DNA of 64,000 nucleotides, taken from positions 62,001 through 126,000 of the forward strand of contig CAZARU010000002.1 in the NCBI GenBank assembly GCA_964487605.1, written 5' to 3'. Below, piece after piece: positions 42,334 to 53,900 of this stretch. Position 1 is the stretch's first letter, and each line of letters starts with the position of its first letter. Made by a program: the position numbers and the translations under genes. Under the pieces are notes generated by a model, which worked only from the letters and a program-made list of their open reading frames with translations, did not search any database and was not told the origin of the DNA. Source of the DNA: JAJDAH01 sp964487605 (GTDB lineage Bacteria > Myxococcota_A > Polyangia > Polyangiales > Polyangiaceae).

Positions 42334-43581
42334 TCAGGCTGGGGCGGTGCGGCGGCCGAGGGCCGGTACCAGGGCGAGCGCCGCGACCACGGCGAGGACC
42401 ACGAACACGGTGAAGAGGCTCTGCCAGCCGAACGCCTCGCTCACCCGCACCGTCACCCAGCTGGACGCGATCGCACCGATGGACCCGACGCCGTTGACGA
42501 ACCCCGTCGCTCTCGCAGCGGCGTCTCGTCCGCCGCTGTCCTGGGCCGCGGCGCCCGAGATGAGCGAGTCGGGCCCGAACAGCGCAAAGCCGACGGCGCC
42601 GAGGAGCAGCACGTTGGTCGTCACGCCCAGGTGAGCCACGCGGCCGTACGCGAGGAGAATGGCGGCGAGGGCAACGAGTCCAGCCGCCGCGACCACGGCC
42701 CGGGATCGGTTGGTGACCCGGTCGGACAGGTAGCCCACCACCACCATGCCCACCGGACCGCCCACCTCGAACGCCGTGGACACGTAGCCGGCGGTCGCCT
42801 TGTCGTAGCCGAGACCCTTGTCGAGGTACGTCGGAAGCCAGAACAGCAAGCTGTAACGGACCAGCTTGATGCAGAAGTAGCTCGTGCCGAAGCACCAGAG
42901 CTTGCGGTTTCGGTACACGCTGGTCTGCGGCGCCTCGTCGTCGCCTGCCATGACCGCAGGTGCCGCGTGGGGGGCGCCTGCGCCGTCGCGGATCGGGCGC
43001 TCGGCGGGTGTCCGCTCGGGACTGCGCAGCGTCAGCAGGACGACGACACCGACCACGGCGACGAGCGCCGCGGGGACCAGGAACGCGGAGCGCCAGCCCC
43101 ACTCGACGAGGCAGAACGTGGCGAGGACCGTCGCGACGACCCCGCCCACCGGATAGCAGGTGCCCCAGAAGCCCATCACTCGGCCGCGGTTGGACGCGGT
43201 GGTCCACTCCGCCATCGCGCGAGTCGTGCCGGGCCATCCCGTCGATTGGGCGACGCCGTTCAGGCAGAAGAAGAGGCCCAGGGCGACGACGCCCGTCGAG
43301 AGGCCGAAGGCGGCGATGCAGGCCGCCACGGCGAGCATCCCGAAGCCGACCAGTCGGCGTGACCCGAGACGGTCACCGAGCTCTCCGCTGAGGAACTGTC
43401 CGACGGCGTAGGCCGACAGGTAGAAGGTGTCGATGGCGGCGAGCGCGTTCATGGACACGCCCTCGGTCTCGTTCAGCGTCGTCTTGCTGACCGACAGCCC
43501 TTTTCGCCCGAGGTAGTACGTCGCATACGCGAGCCAGCTGACGCTCCACGCGGTCCACCTGCGACGAGCTTCTCCGCTCAC
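42334..43581 (-). CDS. MFS transporter, organophosphate:phosphate antiporter (GlpT/UhpT) type
   Basis: A 415-residue inner-membrane transporter with about 12 transmembrane helices in two halves. SWLAYATYYLGRKGLSVSKT at the start, DTFYLSAYAVGQFLSGELGD, and RGRVMGFWGTCYPVGGVVAT match the OPA family (glycerol-3-phosphate or hexose-phosphate exchange for phosphate). A charged loop with an Ala/Pro-rich insert separates the halves (about residues 185-225). It ends directly next to the end of the salvage operon (convergent, no gap). The substrate is inferred from family only. Confidence 0.88.
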   Translation of the reverse strand: MSGEARRRWTAWSVSWLAYATYYLGRKGLSVSKTTLNETEGVSMNALAAIDTFYLSAYAVGQFLSGELGDRLGSRRLVGFGMLAVAACIAAFGLSTGVVALGLFFCLNGVAQSTGWPGTTRAMAEWTTASNRGRVMGFWGTCYPVGGVVATVLATFCLVEWGWRSAFLVPAALVAVVGVVVLLTLRSPERTPAERPIRDGAGAPHAAPAVMAGDDEAPQTSVYRNRKLWCFGTSYFCIKLVRYSLLFWLPTYLDKGLGYDKATAGYVSTAFEVGGPVGMVVVGYLSDRVTNRSRAVVAAAGLVALAAILLAYGRVAHLGVTTNVLLLGAVGFALFGPDSLISGAAAQDSGGRDAAARATGFVNGVGSIGAIASSWVTVRVSEAFGWQSLFTVFVVLAVVAALALVPALGRRTAPA

Positions 43582-43659
43582 CTACGCTCCTGTTCGTGAC
43601 GCGCGCAGCCTGGCGGTCGCGCTCCTGTCCGGCGCGCCCACCCTCGGTACTTCATCGGC

Positions 43660-45717
<2,058 letters not shown>

Positions 45718-45874
45718 CGGGACCGCTCGGATGGGGAGCGCCGCGGCGAACGCCGGGCGCACGTCTTTGGGGTCGCCCACGTTATCGGCCGGCCTGAGGG
45801 GCCGCAAGCAGAGGTTTCGCGGGCTTATCGAACGACGCGGTCGCCCATCCTGGCCGTACGCGCAGTATTCGGCG

Positions 45875-46531
45875 CTACTTCGACCGCGCGCGTCGCTCGT
45901 CGTGTCCACTCGTTCCGGCGCGCCGTGCGAGCTCGTCCAGCACGTCGCGCCAGGGCACGCTTCGAAGACGGAGGCCGACGAGCAGGTGGTACACGACATC
46001 GGCTGCCTCGCTCGCCACGCGTTCCGGACTCTCTGTCGCCAGCGCCGCCGCGAGCTCGCCGGCCTCCTCGCGAAGCTTTTCCCCGATGCGCGGCGCCCCG
46101 CCGTCGAGCAGCGATCGGGTGTAGCTGGCCTCGGCCGGCGCCGCCTCGCGCTCGGCGATCTGCGCCTCCAGCCCACTCAGGAACGGCGCCGCGATGGCGT
46201 CCCCCCCTTCGGGACTCCCCGACTCGCCCACCGGCGAGAAGAAGCAGTTCCGACGACCCGTATGGCAGGAGGGCCCCGCCGGATCGACGAGCAAGAGCAG
46301 CGTGTCACCGTCGCAGTCCGCGTACACGGATCGAACCTCCAGGCGATTCCCGCTCTCTTCTCCCTTCTCCCAGAGACGACCACGCGACCGGCTGAAGAAC
46401 GTTGCGCGCCCGGACTCGCGAGTTCGGGCGAGGGCCTCCGGGCTCATCCACGCGACCATGCGGACCTCCCCGGTCAGTCGGTCCTGGGCCACGGTGGGAA
46501 GCAGTCCTTGATTCCAGTTGAGCGAGGTCAC
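45875..46531 (-). CDS. hisIE: Bifunctional HisIE: phosphoribosyl-AMP cyclohydrolase / phosphoribosyl-ATP pyrophosphohydrolase
   Basis: The 218-residue enzyme performs steps 2 and 3 of histidine synthesis. The HisI part begins VTSLNWNQGLLPTVAQDRLT and holds the metal-binding ADCDGDTLLLLVDPAGPSC with CHTGRRNCFFSP. The HisE part has YTRSLLDGGAPRIGEKLREE, AGELAAALATES and EAADVVYHLLVGL, the MazG-like Glu/Asp pattern. I chose GTG at about 46531 because it begins exactly at the HisI fold; the frame is open to 46660 (a one-base uncertainty in the exact coordinate remains). Other his genes are not in the window. Confidence 0.93.
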   Translation of the reverse strand: MTSLNWNQGLLPTVAQDRLTGEVRMVAWMSPEALARTRESGRATFFSRSRGRLWEKGEESGNRLEVRSVYADCDGDTLLLLVDPAGPSCHTGRRNCFFSPVGESGSPEGGDAIAAPFLSGLEAQIAEREAAPAEASYTRSLLDGGAPRIGEKLREEAGELAAALATESPERVASEAADVVYHLLVGLRLRSVPWRDVLDELARRAGTSGHDERRARSK

Positions 46532-46800
46532 CCCGCGAGCGTAGACCGGCCAGCCACGGGCCCGGGCGGATCCCGCCCGCTTCGGCGTCGGCTTTCGGCC
46601 CAGAATCGCGACTTGCGTGCGCAAGTCGGCCCGCCGCCCCTCGGGGGGCACCTCCCCCAAGCTTCGGCGCGCACCGGGGCACGGGCCCCCACGCCCGACC
46701 GGTGGGCGGCCTCAAGCACTGGAAATCACAGCCGCCATGACCATGGCCCGATCCCTGCTTCCATGACGCTGGGCACCGCCCCGTTCCGCGATCCCCTCCG

Positions 46801-46805
46801 AGGAG
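46801..46805 (+). promoter_or_regulatory. Ribosome binding site of the HzsA-like lipoprotein gene
   Basis: AGGAG stands 7 nt before ATG 46813 and is the strongest Shine-Dalgarno in this part of the window. Confidence 0.65.
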
Positions 46806-46812
46806 AACCCTG

Positions 46813-49137
46813 ATGTCCAACACCCTCCGGTTCCGAGCCACGACGGCGCTCCCGCTGCTCGCCGCCCTGGTCCTGCCGCTGGCCGGCTGCACCAACGACG
46901 CGCCCGAGCGCGAGGAGGAGCGGGGCTTCACGCAGATCGTCTACGCCGTCCGGCAGCACACGGTGATCGGCTCCGACGGCTCGGTCAGCATCGACGTTGC
47001 GGGCGGCATGGGCCAGGTGATGGATTACACCCGGTACAACCCCGGCGGTCGCCTCGAGGTCCGGGACCTCGATACGGGGGACGTCGTCAACATCATCTCG
47101 GGCAAGCGGTTCGCGCAGGCCGACGTCTCGAGTCTCGACGTGAGCTTCGACGGAGCGCAGGTGGCGTTCTCCATGAAGCTGGACGGGAACGACAGCTACC
47201 ACATCTACGTCGCCGACATCGAGCGTGGGAACGACGCCGATAACCCGCACAACATCCGGCAGCTCACGTTCACGCCGTACGACGACATCCATCCGACGTT
47301 CGTGCCCGGTGGCAAGGTGGCGTTCGTCACGAACCAACCCTACACGGAGATGGGAACGCGCGCCGACGAGTACAACCACGCCCGGATCGTGACGCAGATT
47401 GCGACGGTGACGCTGTCGGGCGCCGACGCCGACCGCAAGCTGTGCTCGCAGAACCTCTCGCACACGATCAATCTCACCGGGCTCAAGGACGGCCGCATCT
47501 TCTTCTCGCGATGGGAGCACCTCGAGAACGTCAACGACGTGAAGATGTTCGCCATGAACCCCGACTGCACGCAGATGGTCGCGGTGGGTGGGCAGCACGG
47601 CAAGCCCGCGAACTCGCTGGTGCAGGTGGTCGAGAGCAATACCGCCAACGTCTTCGTGGCCGTCGCCACCTCCCGCGAGGAGACGATCCAGTCCGGAGCG
47701 CTGGTCCGCATCGACGCCCGCGCGGAGGGCGCCGAGCACACGTTCGACGAGGAGCGCCCCGCGTACGACGTGCTGACCCCGGCGGTGCCGCGCGGCGAAG
47801 AGGAGTCGCCCGTGGGCCGCTACCGCGCGCCTGCCGTCCTGCCCGATGGGAGAATCCTCGTCTCGTGGGCTAGCGGGTTCGTGAACGCGCTCGACGAGTT
47901 GAGCCTGAGCCCGCCCGACTTCGGCGTGTACATCTACAACGAGAAGACTCTCGTGAACGAGCTCGTCGTCAACTACGAGGGGAGCTGGGAGCTCTACGCG
48001 AAGCCGGTCGCGCGCCGGGCCGAGCCGCCTATTCTCACGTCGATCCAGAACTCGCAGGACGCGACGATTCCGATGAAGCTCGGGTCCATCGACGTGCGGC
48101 AGACGTCGCTGTTCCGCGTCCACGACAACACGGTGTCGGGCGCGCAGTTCGACGGAACGCCCGTCGATCAGGCGCTCACGCACGCCGATCGCGTGCGGAT
48201 CATCGAGGGCTTCTCCAGCGAAGGCGCCGCGGGCGCCACGATGTTCGGCCTGACCATGGCCGAAGGCGCCGCGATTCTGGGCGAGGCGAAGGTGGAGCAG
48301 GACGGCTCCTGGCTGGCCGACGTACCGCCCTTCGTCCCGATCCACCTGCAGCCCATCGACGAGTTCGACCTGGCGATCCGCAACCAGACGACGTGGATCC
48401 AGGGCATGCCTGGCGAGGACCGCGTCTGCGGCGGCTGCCACGAGGAGCGCACCGGGCCGAACCTCATCGCGGGGCAGCAGCTCCCGCTCGCCGCCGCGCG
48501 TGGCGCGGAGAACTTCATGAACGCGGTCGATCAGCGCGTCGAGTACCCGTGGGACTACGCCGAGGGCAACGTCAACGAGATCCAGGCGCTGTTCAACGAC
48601 AACTGCGTGTCTTGCCACAACGCGACCACCAACGGCGACGGGCCGCAGGAGTACTACACCGTCACCATGTCCAACGACATCACCGGCGAGTCTCAGGACT
48701 TCCGGGTCCCCCGGATGGACCTGACCGATCGCCCCGTCACGGTGGAGTACGACATGGAGGTCGCCGACTGGCCGGCGTCCTACGTTTCGATCTTCTACCC
48801 GGCCGCGCTGGAAATGGAGATGGACCAGGCGACGGTCGTCGGCGTGATCCCGCCGGCATGGGGACGACCGAGCGACGCACGCAACAGCGCGCTCATCGAG
48901 AAGCTGAACGTGGCCTCGGTCCGCGATGGCGACACCTTCGCGTGGACGCTCGGGCAGGCGTTCTCCGACCCGAACATCAAGGGCGGAACGCGCACGAACC
49001 ACGCCATGGAGCACGGGATGACGCGTGACGAGGTCGTCAAGCTCATCCGGGCCATCGACATGGGCGGCCAGTTCTACGCGAGGCAGAACACCGGCTTCGT
49101 TCCCAACGATTACAACCCTGTTGGGCGGAAGTACTGA
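46813..49137 (+). CDS. HzsA-like beta-propeller lipoprotein with two CXXCH motifs
   Basis: A 774-residue lipoprotein (signal MSNTLRFRATTALPLLAALV, then LPLAGC). The N-terminal half is propeller-like (SLDVSFDGAQVAFSMKLDGN, DDIHPTFVPGGKVAFVTNQP). The middle LQPIDEFDLAIRNQTTWIQG followed by RVCGGCHEERTGPN resembles the middle domain of hydrazine-synthase subunit HzsA and its many non-anammox relatives. A second motif, DNCVSCHNATTNGD, follows. Two CXXCH motifs suggest covalent c-type heme on the outer face of the membrane. No hydrazine chemistry is implied; the genome is not anammox. It is the first gene of a three-gene cluster. Confidence 0.83.
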   Translation: MSNTLRFRATTALPLLAALVLPLAGCTNDAPEREEERGFTQIVYAVRQHTVIGSDGSVSIDVAGGMGQVMDYTRYNPGGRLEVRDLDTGDVVNIISGKRFAQADVSSLDVSFDGAQVAFSMKLDGNDSYHIYVADIERGNDADNPHNIRQLTFTPYDDIHPTFVPGGKVAFVTNQPYTEMGTRADEYNHARIVTQIATVTLSGADADRKLCSQNLSHTINLTGLKDGRIFFSRWEHLENVNDVKMFAMNPDCTQMVAVGGQHGKPANSLVQVVESNTANVFVAVATSREETIQSGALVRIDARAEGAEHTFDEERPAYDVLTPAVPRGEEESPVGRYRAPAVLPDGRILVSWASGFVNALDELSLSPPDFGVYIYNEKTLVNELVVNYEGSWELYAKPVARRAEPPILTSIQNSQDATIPMKLGSIDVRQTSLFRVHDNTVSGAQFDGTPVDQALTHADRVRIIEGFSSEGAAGATMFGLTMAEGAAILGEAKVEQDGSWLADVPPFVPIHLQPIDEFDLAIRNQTTWIQGMPGEDRVCGGCHEERTGPNLIAGQQLPLAAARGAENFMNAVDQRVEYPWDYAEGNVNEIQALFNDNCVSCHNATTNGDGPQEYYTVTMSNDITGESQDFRVPRMDLTDRPVTVEYDMEVADWPASYVSIFYPAALEMEMDQATVVGVIPPAWGRPSDARNSALIEKLNVASVRDGDTFAWTLGQAFSDPNIKGGTRTNHAMEHGMTRDEVVKLIRAIDMGGQFYARQNTGFVPNDYNPVGRKY

Positions 49138-49154
49138 GAGGAGCACAGGGAGCC

Positions 49155-50099
49155 ATGAGAACCATGAAGAAGACCCTCATCGCCGCGTTCGCCGCGGGTG
49201 CCACGTCGCTCGTCGCCGGTACCGGCGTCGCAGATTCCAGCCCGGAGAAGGTCCTGCCCGGGCGCGCCAAGGTCTACGCGCAGCTCGATCCCACGTCGCT
49301 CGAGTCGACGAGCTCGCCCGAGCGAATCAAGGCCGTGACGGCGGGCAACACCGCCCCCACGGAAATCTGGCGCGTCCTCGAGCACGGCGAGAAGGTCGAA
49401 TGCCTCGACTGCATCCCGCACGTCGCGAAGCTCCTCTACGACGGTCACGGCAAGACCCGCGAGATCGCGGCGTGGTGGCTCCGCCGGCGCATCTTCGGGG
49501 TCTTCACGCCGACCGCCGGAGGTGGACCGAGCCTCTACGCGCAGGTCGTCGCGACGCTCGCCGACCCGGCGCAGCCCGATGCACGTCGCGCCTTCGCCGC
49601 CGAAGCGGTGGGCGAGTTCCTGACGGGAGCGGGTGTGAAGCATCTGGCGCGCGCGGTCACGACCGACGCGGCCCCCGTCGTTCGCCTCGCAGCGGTCAGG
49701 GGGCTCGAGCGGCTCAACAGCCAGGGCCCGAGCGGCGAACTCGCCACTGCCGTCGGTGACGCCGACGAGTCGGTGCGGTTGCAGGCGCTCCATTCTGCGA
49801 TTCGAATCAACGTGTTCACCGGCGTCACGGCCGTGGTCGCACGCATCGACGACGAATCGCCGCTCGTTCGTCGGCGCGCGGCGGAGGCGCTGGGCGTGAT
49901 GAAGGCCGCCGACGCCGTCGTCGGTCTCGTGGCGCTGACGGATCCGGGCACCGAGTCCGACCCGCAGGTGCGCAAGGCTGCGGTCGCCGCGCTCGGCCAG
50001 ATTGCCGATCCCGGTGGCAAGGCGGCCGTCGAGCGCGCCGCGAACGACACGGATTCCTTCGTTCGCGACGCCGCGAAGGTCGCGCTTCGCCGGCTCTGA
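49155..50099 (+). CDS. Secreted HEAT-repeat protein
   Basis: A 314-residue protein with a signal peptide (MKKTLIAAFAAGATSLVAG). The ATG is at 49155, with AGGAG in the short gap before it; MRTM gives a second choice 9 nt later. The mature part begins with a helical region containing a CLDC pair and then 5-6 HEAT-like repeats (APVVRLAAVRGLERL, ESVRLQALHSAIRI, SPLVRRRAAEALGVM, PQVRKAAVAALGQI, SFVRDAAKVALRRL). HEAT arrays serve as scaffolds. Position between two heme-motif lipoproteins, 17 bp after the first, suggests it assembles with them; this is inference. Confidence 0.85.
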   Translation: MRTMKKTLIAAFAAGATSLVAGTGVADSSPEKVLPGRAKVYAQLDPTSLESTSSPERIKAVTAGNTAPTEIWRVLEHGEKVECLDCIPHVAKLLYDGHGKTREIAAWWLRRRIFGVFTPTAGGGPSLYAQVVATLADPAQPDARRAFAAEAVGEFLTGAGVKHLARAVTTDAAPVVRLAAVRGLERLNSQGPSGELATAVGDADESVRLQALHSAIRINVFTGVTAVVARIDDESPLVRRRAAEALGVMKAADAVVGLVALTDPGTESDPQVRKAAVAALGQIADPGGKAAVERAANDTDSFVRDAAKVALRRL

Positions 50100-50213
50100 G
50101 CGGCGTTCGCGCACGGTGATGCGGCCCACCGGTCCGCCAATCGCGCGCGTCCTGGCGTGATGAACAAACGGCGACTGCTCGCCTGGTCGCGAGTGGTATC
50201 CTAGCGCCCGCAA

Positions 50214-53200
50214 ATGCGCCGACGTACGCCACGTTCGATGAGTTCCGCTGGACGCAGAGCGTTCGTGGAGCGCGGCCTTCCGCTGAGCGTCGCCGTGGGC
50301 GGCCTCGCCGCCGTCGTGGCTGCCGCCTGCTCCCGCGTGGAGTCGCGCGCCACGACCACCTTCTATGACCGCAAGATCGCGCCGATTCTGAACGAATCCT
50401 GTGCGACGAGCCCCTCGAAGTCGGGCTGCCACGTGGCCGCCGACGATCGTGGAAACGCGCTCGGGAACCTCAACGTCGAGACGTACGACACCCTCGTCCT
50501 GCGTCGCGATCTGTTCATCGATTACGGGCCATACGGGATGCCCAACCTGCTGCTCAAGGTGGTGCCTCCATTTCAGCTTCGGCTGTCCACGTGGGATTCA
50601 CCGGACCCCATCCTGGTGACGACGAACATCCCGCACGGCGGCGGTTCGATCGTGGACGTCACCTCCACGTCGTTCGCGACGCTGGAGCGGTGGATCAAGA
50701 ACGGTGCGGCGGAGAACAACGCGCCCGTGCCCGATGCGGACGTCGAGCGACAGCCGTGCGCGACCCAGGTCGGAACCGACGCGCTCTTCGACCCGAGCGT
50801 CGATCCCGGCGCCGCGGACTTCGACCAGTTCGTCTCGAAGGTCAACCCGATCCTGGGGAGTACCTGTGCGGCAGGAAACTGTCACGGGACCCCGGCGAAC
50901 CCCCTCTACCTCACCTGCGGCGACACGCCGGAGCGGACCCGCTGGAACTACTTCGCCGCGGCCGACTACGTGTCCGTCGAGCCCACGACGAGCGAGATCC
51001 TGAGTCGGACGCTCGCGCCTTCCCAGGGCGGTACGTTCCACGAGGGCGGGACCATCTTCGGAAGCGCCGGCGACGCTCGGTACGAAGCGATGCGCGCCTG
51101 GGCAGAGGCCAAGGGTGGACCGACGAACGTTCCGACCGGCGCCGGCTTCGACTTCTTCGCCAAGCGCGTGCAGCCCATGCTCGCGAAGAAGGGCTGCATG
51201 ATCATCGGGTGCCATTCACCCGCCATGTTCCACGACTACCGGCTTCGTGGAGGGAGCGGAGGGCACTTCGGGCTTCCCGCCACGCGAAAGAACTACGAGC
51301 TGTCGCTCGCCCAGCTGGCTCTCGAGAGCGCCGATCCGAACTCGAGCCGGATCCTCCGAAAGAACCTCGCGCCCCCGCCGTCCGGCAGCGGCATCCTTCA
51401 TCGCGGCGGCGCACTCTTCGCGAGCCTCGGAGGTGATCCGTCGCGCTGCGACCTCGCTCCGGGGGGGACGGCGGAAGCGGGACCGCTCGACGAACAGGAC
51501 CCGTACTGCGTCCTGTTACGGTGGATTGGCATCGAGAAGGAGGCGCGCCTCGGTGGAGCTCGGGCCTTCTCGGGGATCGTGTACGTGAAGCGACCGCCGC
51601 GAACGGTCCCTGACGCGCCGCAGGACTTCGAGGCCTTCCAGGCTGGTGCCGACCTTCTGCTCGCTCCGGGCACCATGGCCGCCGATGGCGCCATCACGCT
51701 GGGAGCTGCGACGAGCCTGCTGGGGCCCTGTGGGCTGTCGCCGCAGACCAGCGACGTGCGACGTCCCGCCGTCTCGTGGGACGGCGAGCGCATCGCGTTC
51801 TCCGCACGCTCCGGCGCGTCCGAGCCCTGGCGCATCTACGTTCACGAGAACGGCGCCTGCGCCCCCGAACCGACCGTCGGCGCGCCGCCGACCGATGACG
51901 GCGGTGCGCCGGTCCCGACCAACGGTCAGATGATCCACGACTTCGACCCGACGTTCGCCCCCGATGGGCGCATCGTGTTCTCTTCGACCCGAGGCAACAC
52001 GAAGAACGTCGCAGCGTTCTCCTACCAGGGCCCACAGCGCACCCCGGCGGACCCGGCGCGGCTGAACGCGAACCTCTACGTCGCCGAGAACGGCCGCGTC
52101 AGACAGCTCACTTTCCTCCTCAACCAGGAGATTCTTCCGTCGTTCATGAACGACGGAAGGGTCATCTTCACCGCGGAGAAGCGCGCCCCCGGCTTCTATC
52201 AGCTTGCGGGCCGGCGCCAGAACCTGGACGGAGGCGACTACCATCCGCTGTTCGCCCAGCGCTCCACGGTGGGCTTTGACCAGTTCACGAACGTGATCGA
52301 GCTGTCCGATCGCAACCTCGTGGCGGTGCTCAGCGAGCGTGGGGCGGCCCACGGTGCGGGCACCCTCGCCGTCATCAACCGGTCCATCGGCGTGGACCAG
52401 CTCAGCCCCGATCCCGCCGACTACACGCAGGATCCGGACGCCATCGGCTGGCCGAACCCCATCTTCTACCAGCGCGCCGTCCGTCTCCTGGACTCGGCCG
52501 CCACGGGGCGCCTCTCGGGGACCAGCGGCGCGTACCGTGATCCGTCGCCCTTGCCCAACGGGCACCTGGTCGCGAGCTACGCGCCGGGCGTCACGAACCT
52601 CGCAGACTTTCCAGGTGGCTTCGAGCTGGTGCAGGTCGATTCGGTGACCGGCGGACGAACGGCGCTGCTCTCCGACGCCGACGACCTGCTGTGGCCCGTC
52701 GGCGTGTACGCCCGCCAGAACCACGGTGTGTTCACGTCGCGGCCGGACGAACCGAACGGGCACACGGTCGTGTTCGGCGATCCGGAGCGGAGCATCCGTT
52801 CCGAGATCACGTTCGTGGACGTTCCCCTGCTCGCGAGCCTCCTTTTTCAGAACACGCGCACCGGGCGGTTCCTGCCGACGAACATGCAGAGCTTCGACGT
52901 GTGGGAGAGCCTACCTCCCGAGGCGGGGGTGGAGGACTTCGCCTCGGGTGGGAGCTTCGTCGCGTCGGACGAGCACGGACAGTTCTACGCGAGGCGGCGG
53001 CGGCTCGGTACGGCGACCCTCGAGCGGGACGGTTCGACCAAGGTTCGACTTCCCGGCGGTGTCCCGATCGTCCTCGAGGTGCCCATCCGCCTCGCGGGTG
53101 ACGCCCGGGAGACGATGCACCATCAGCGCGAGGAGATGCAGTTCTATCCGGGCGAGTTCGGTCGTCAGTCGTTCAAGCGCGACCTCTTCAACGGCCTGTG

Positions 53201-53357
53201 CGCGGGCTGCCATGGTTCCATCAACGGTCTCGAGTCGCACATCGCCGTCGATCCGGACATCCTCACGAAGGCGTCCATCATCGACGCGGCGAACGCCAAC
53301 CCCATCGACCTGGTGAAGGCGATCCCGGGCGGTGCGCAGGGCCCCACGTTCCCCTGA
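50214..53357 (+). CDS. Large lipoprotein with several CXnCH motifs and a beta-propeller
   Basis: A 1047-residue lipoprotein with a signal region ending AVVAAACS. Heme-like motifs are present: CAAGNCHG (50865-50885) and CMIIGCHSP (51194-51214), both CX4CH, and CAGCH (53198-53212), canonical CX2CH; the first unit, CATSPSKSGCH, is a longer-spaced variant. Between residues ~500 and 850 are PD40-like blades (VSWDGERIAFSARSGASEPW, FDPTFAPDGRIVFSSTRGNT, LPSFMNDGRVIFTAEKR-type). The combination of propeller and spaced Cys-His pairs matches the HzsA-like gene upstream. CX4CH heme sites are known but rare; attachment here is unproven. It closes the three-gene cluster. Confidence 0.82.
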   Translation: MRRRTPRSMSSAGRRAFVERGLPLSVAVGGLAAVVAAACSRVESRATTTFYDRKIAPILNESCATSPSKSGCHVAADDRGNALGNLNVETYDTLVLRRDLFIDYGPYGMPNLLLKVVPPFQLRLSTWDSPDPILVTTNIPHGGGSIVDVTSTSFATLERWIKNGAAENNAPVPDADVERQPCATQVGTDALFDPSVDPGAADFDQFVSKVNPILGSTCAAGNCHGTPANPLYLTCGDTPERTRWNYFAAADYVSVEPTTSEILSRTLAPSQGGTFHEGGTIFGSAGDARYEAMRAWAEAKGGPTNVPTGAGFDFFAKRVQPMLAKKGCMIIGCHSPAMFHDYRLRGGSGGHFGLPATRKNYELSLAQLALESADPNSSRILRKNLAPPPSGSGILHRGGALFASLGGDPSRCDLAPGGTAEAGPLDEQDPYCVLLRWIGIEKEARLGGARAFSGIVYVKRPPRTVPDAPQDFEAFQAGADLLLAPGTMAADGAITLGAATSLLGPCGLSPQTSDVRRPAVSWDGERIAFSARSGASEPWRIYVHENGACAPEPTVGAPPTDDGGAPVPTNGQMIHDFDPTFAPDGRIVFSSTRGNTKNVAAFSYQGPQRTPADPARLNANLYVAENGRVRQLTFLLNQEILPSFMNDGRVIFTAEKRAPGFYQLAGRRQNLDGGDYHPLFAQRSTVGFDQFTNVIELSDRNLVAVLSERGAAHGAGTLAVINRSIGVDQLSPDPADYTQDPDAIGWPNPIFYQRAVRLLDSAATGRLSGTSGAYRDPSPLPNGHLVASYAPGVTNLADFPGGFELVQVDSVTGGRTALLSDADDLLWPVGVYARQNHGVFTSRPDEPNGHTVVFGDPERSIRSEITFVDVPLLASLLFQNTRTGRFLPTNMQSFDVWESLPPEAGVEDFASGGSFVASDEHGQFYARRRRLGTATLERDGSTKVRLPGGVPIVLEVPIRLAGDARETMHHQREEMQFYPGEFGRQSFKRDLFNGLCAGCHGSINGLESHIAVDPDILTKASIIDAANANPIDLVKAIPGGAQGPTFP

Positions 53358-53427
53358 GCCGCTGCGAGGACCGCCGCCGCGGCGACTCGCGCTCCGCCAG
53401 CGCTGCGACCTCTCGCCTGCGCCGGCG

Positions 53428-53691
53428 TCAGCGCTGGATCTCGATGCCGTCCGTTTCCACGACGTCGTCGGATGCGGGCCCTGTCCGGTACGGCTGGACC
53501 GCGCGCCACAGGAACGCGGCGGCGACCGCCGTGATGCCGAGGTCGTCCAACCAGCCGAGGATCGGGATGAAATCGGGGACCGCGTCGAACGGAACGACGA
53601 GGTACACGATGGAGAGCACGAACAGCAGCTTCACGCCGATGCCAGCGCGGGGATCGCGAAAAAACCGGTAGGCCGCGACGAGCGAGCCCAC
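53428..53691 (-). CDS. YkvA-family (DUF1232) membrane protein
   Basis: An 87-residue protein with the DUF1232 pattern: VAAYRFFRDPRAGIGVKLLF, VLSIVYLVVPFDAVPDFIPI, and LGWLDDLGITAVAAAFLW. The D-x-x-P-D-F-I-P-x-L-G-x-L-D-D block is diagnostic of the family, whose members are small two-helix membrane proteins of unknown function. I chose GTG 53691 because the domain starts there; the frame continues far upstream through the thiolase gene's shadow, so upstream starts cannot be excluded. No clear Shine-Dalgarno is visible. Confidence 0.75.
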   Translation of the reverse strand: MGSLVAAYRFFRDPRAGIGVKLLFVLSIVYLVVPFDAVPDFIPILGWLDDLGITAVAAAFLWRAVQPYRTGPASDDVVETDGIEIQR

Positions 53692-53900
53692 CTGGGGAGC
53701 CAAGTGTCGGCGCCGACCGGGAACCGCGGAGCGAAGCGCTCGAGGCGCTCGCTGGCTCCGCGCGCTGGGGTGGGGCGGGGGGGTATGCGACACGAGGTGT
53801 GTTCCCGGCACGGCGCCGACGAGCGGGGAACCTAAGGCCCACTCGCCGGCGCGCCACCCCGGGTCGGAATTTTTTTCTGGCTCGCTTCGCGGGCCTGGGC

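Noticed and set aside
46813..49137. Hydrazine synthase / anammox metabolism
   Set aside because: Resemblance to HzsA is limited to the propeller and middle-domain motif shared by many unrelated bacteria. No HzsB/C or hydrazine dehydrogenase genes are present.
53868..53880. T-rich run near the thiolase stop as an intrinsic terminator
   Set aside because: The T run is on the plus strand, ahead of a short hairpin. For the minus-strand thiolase gene the order is stop, hairpin, A run, which is not a terminator.
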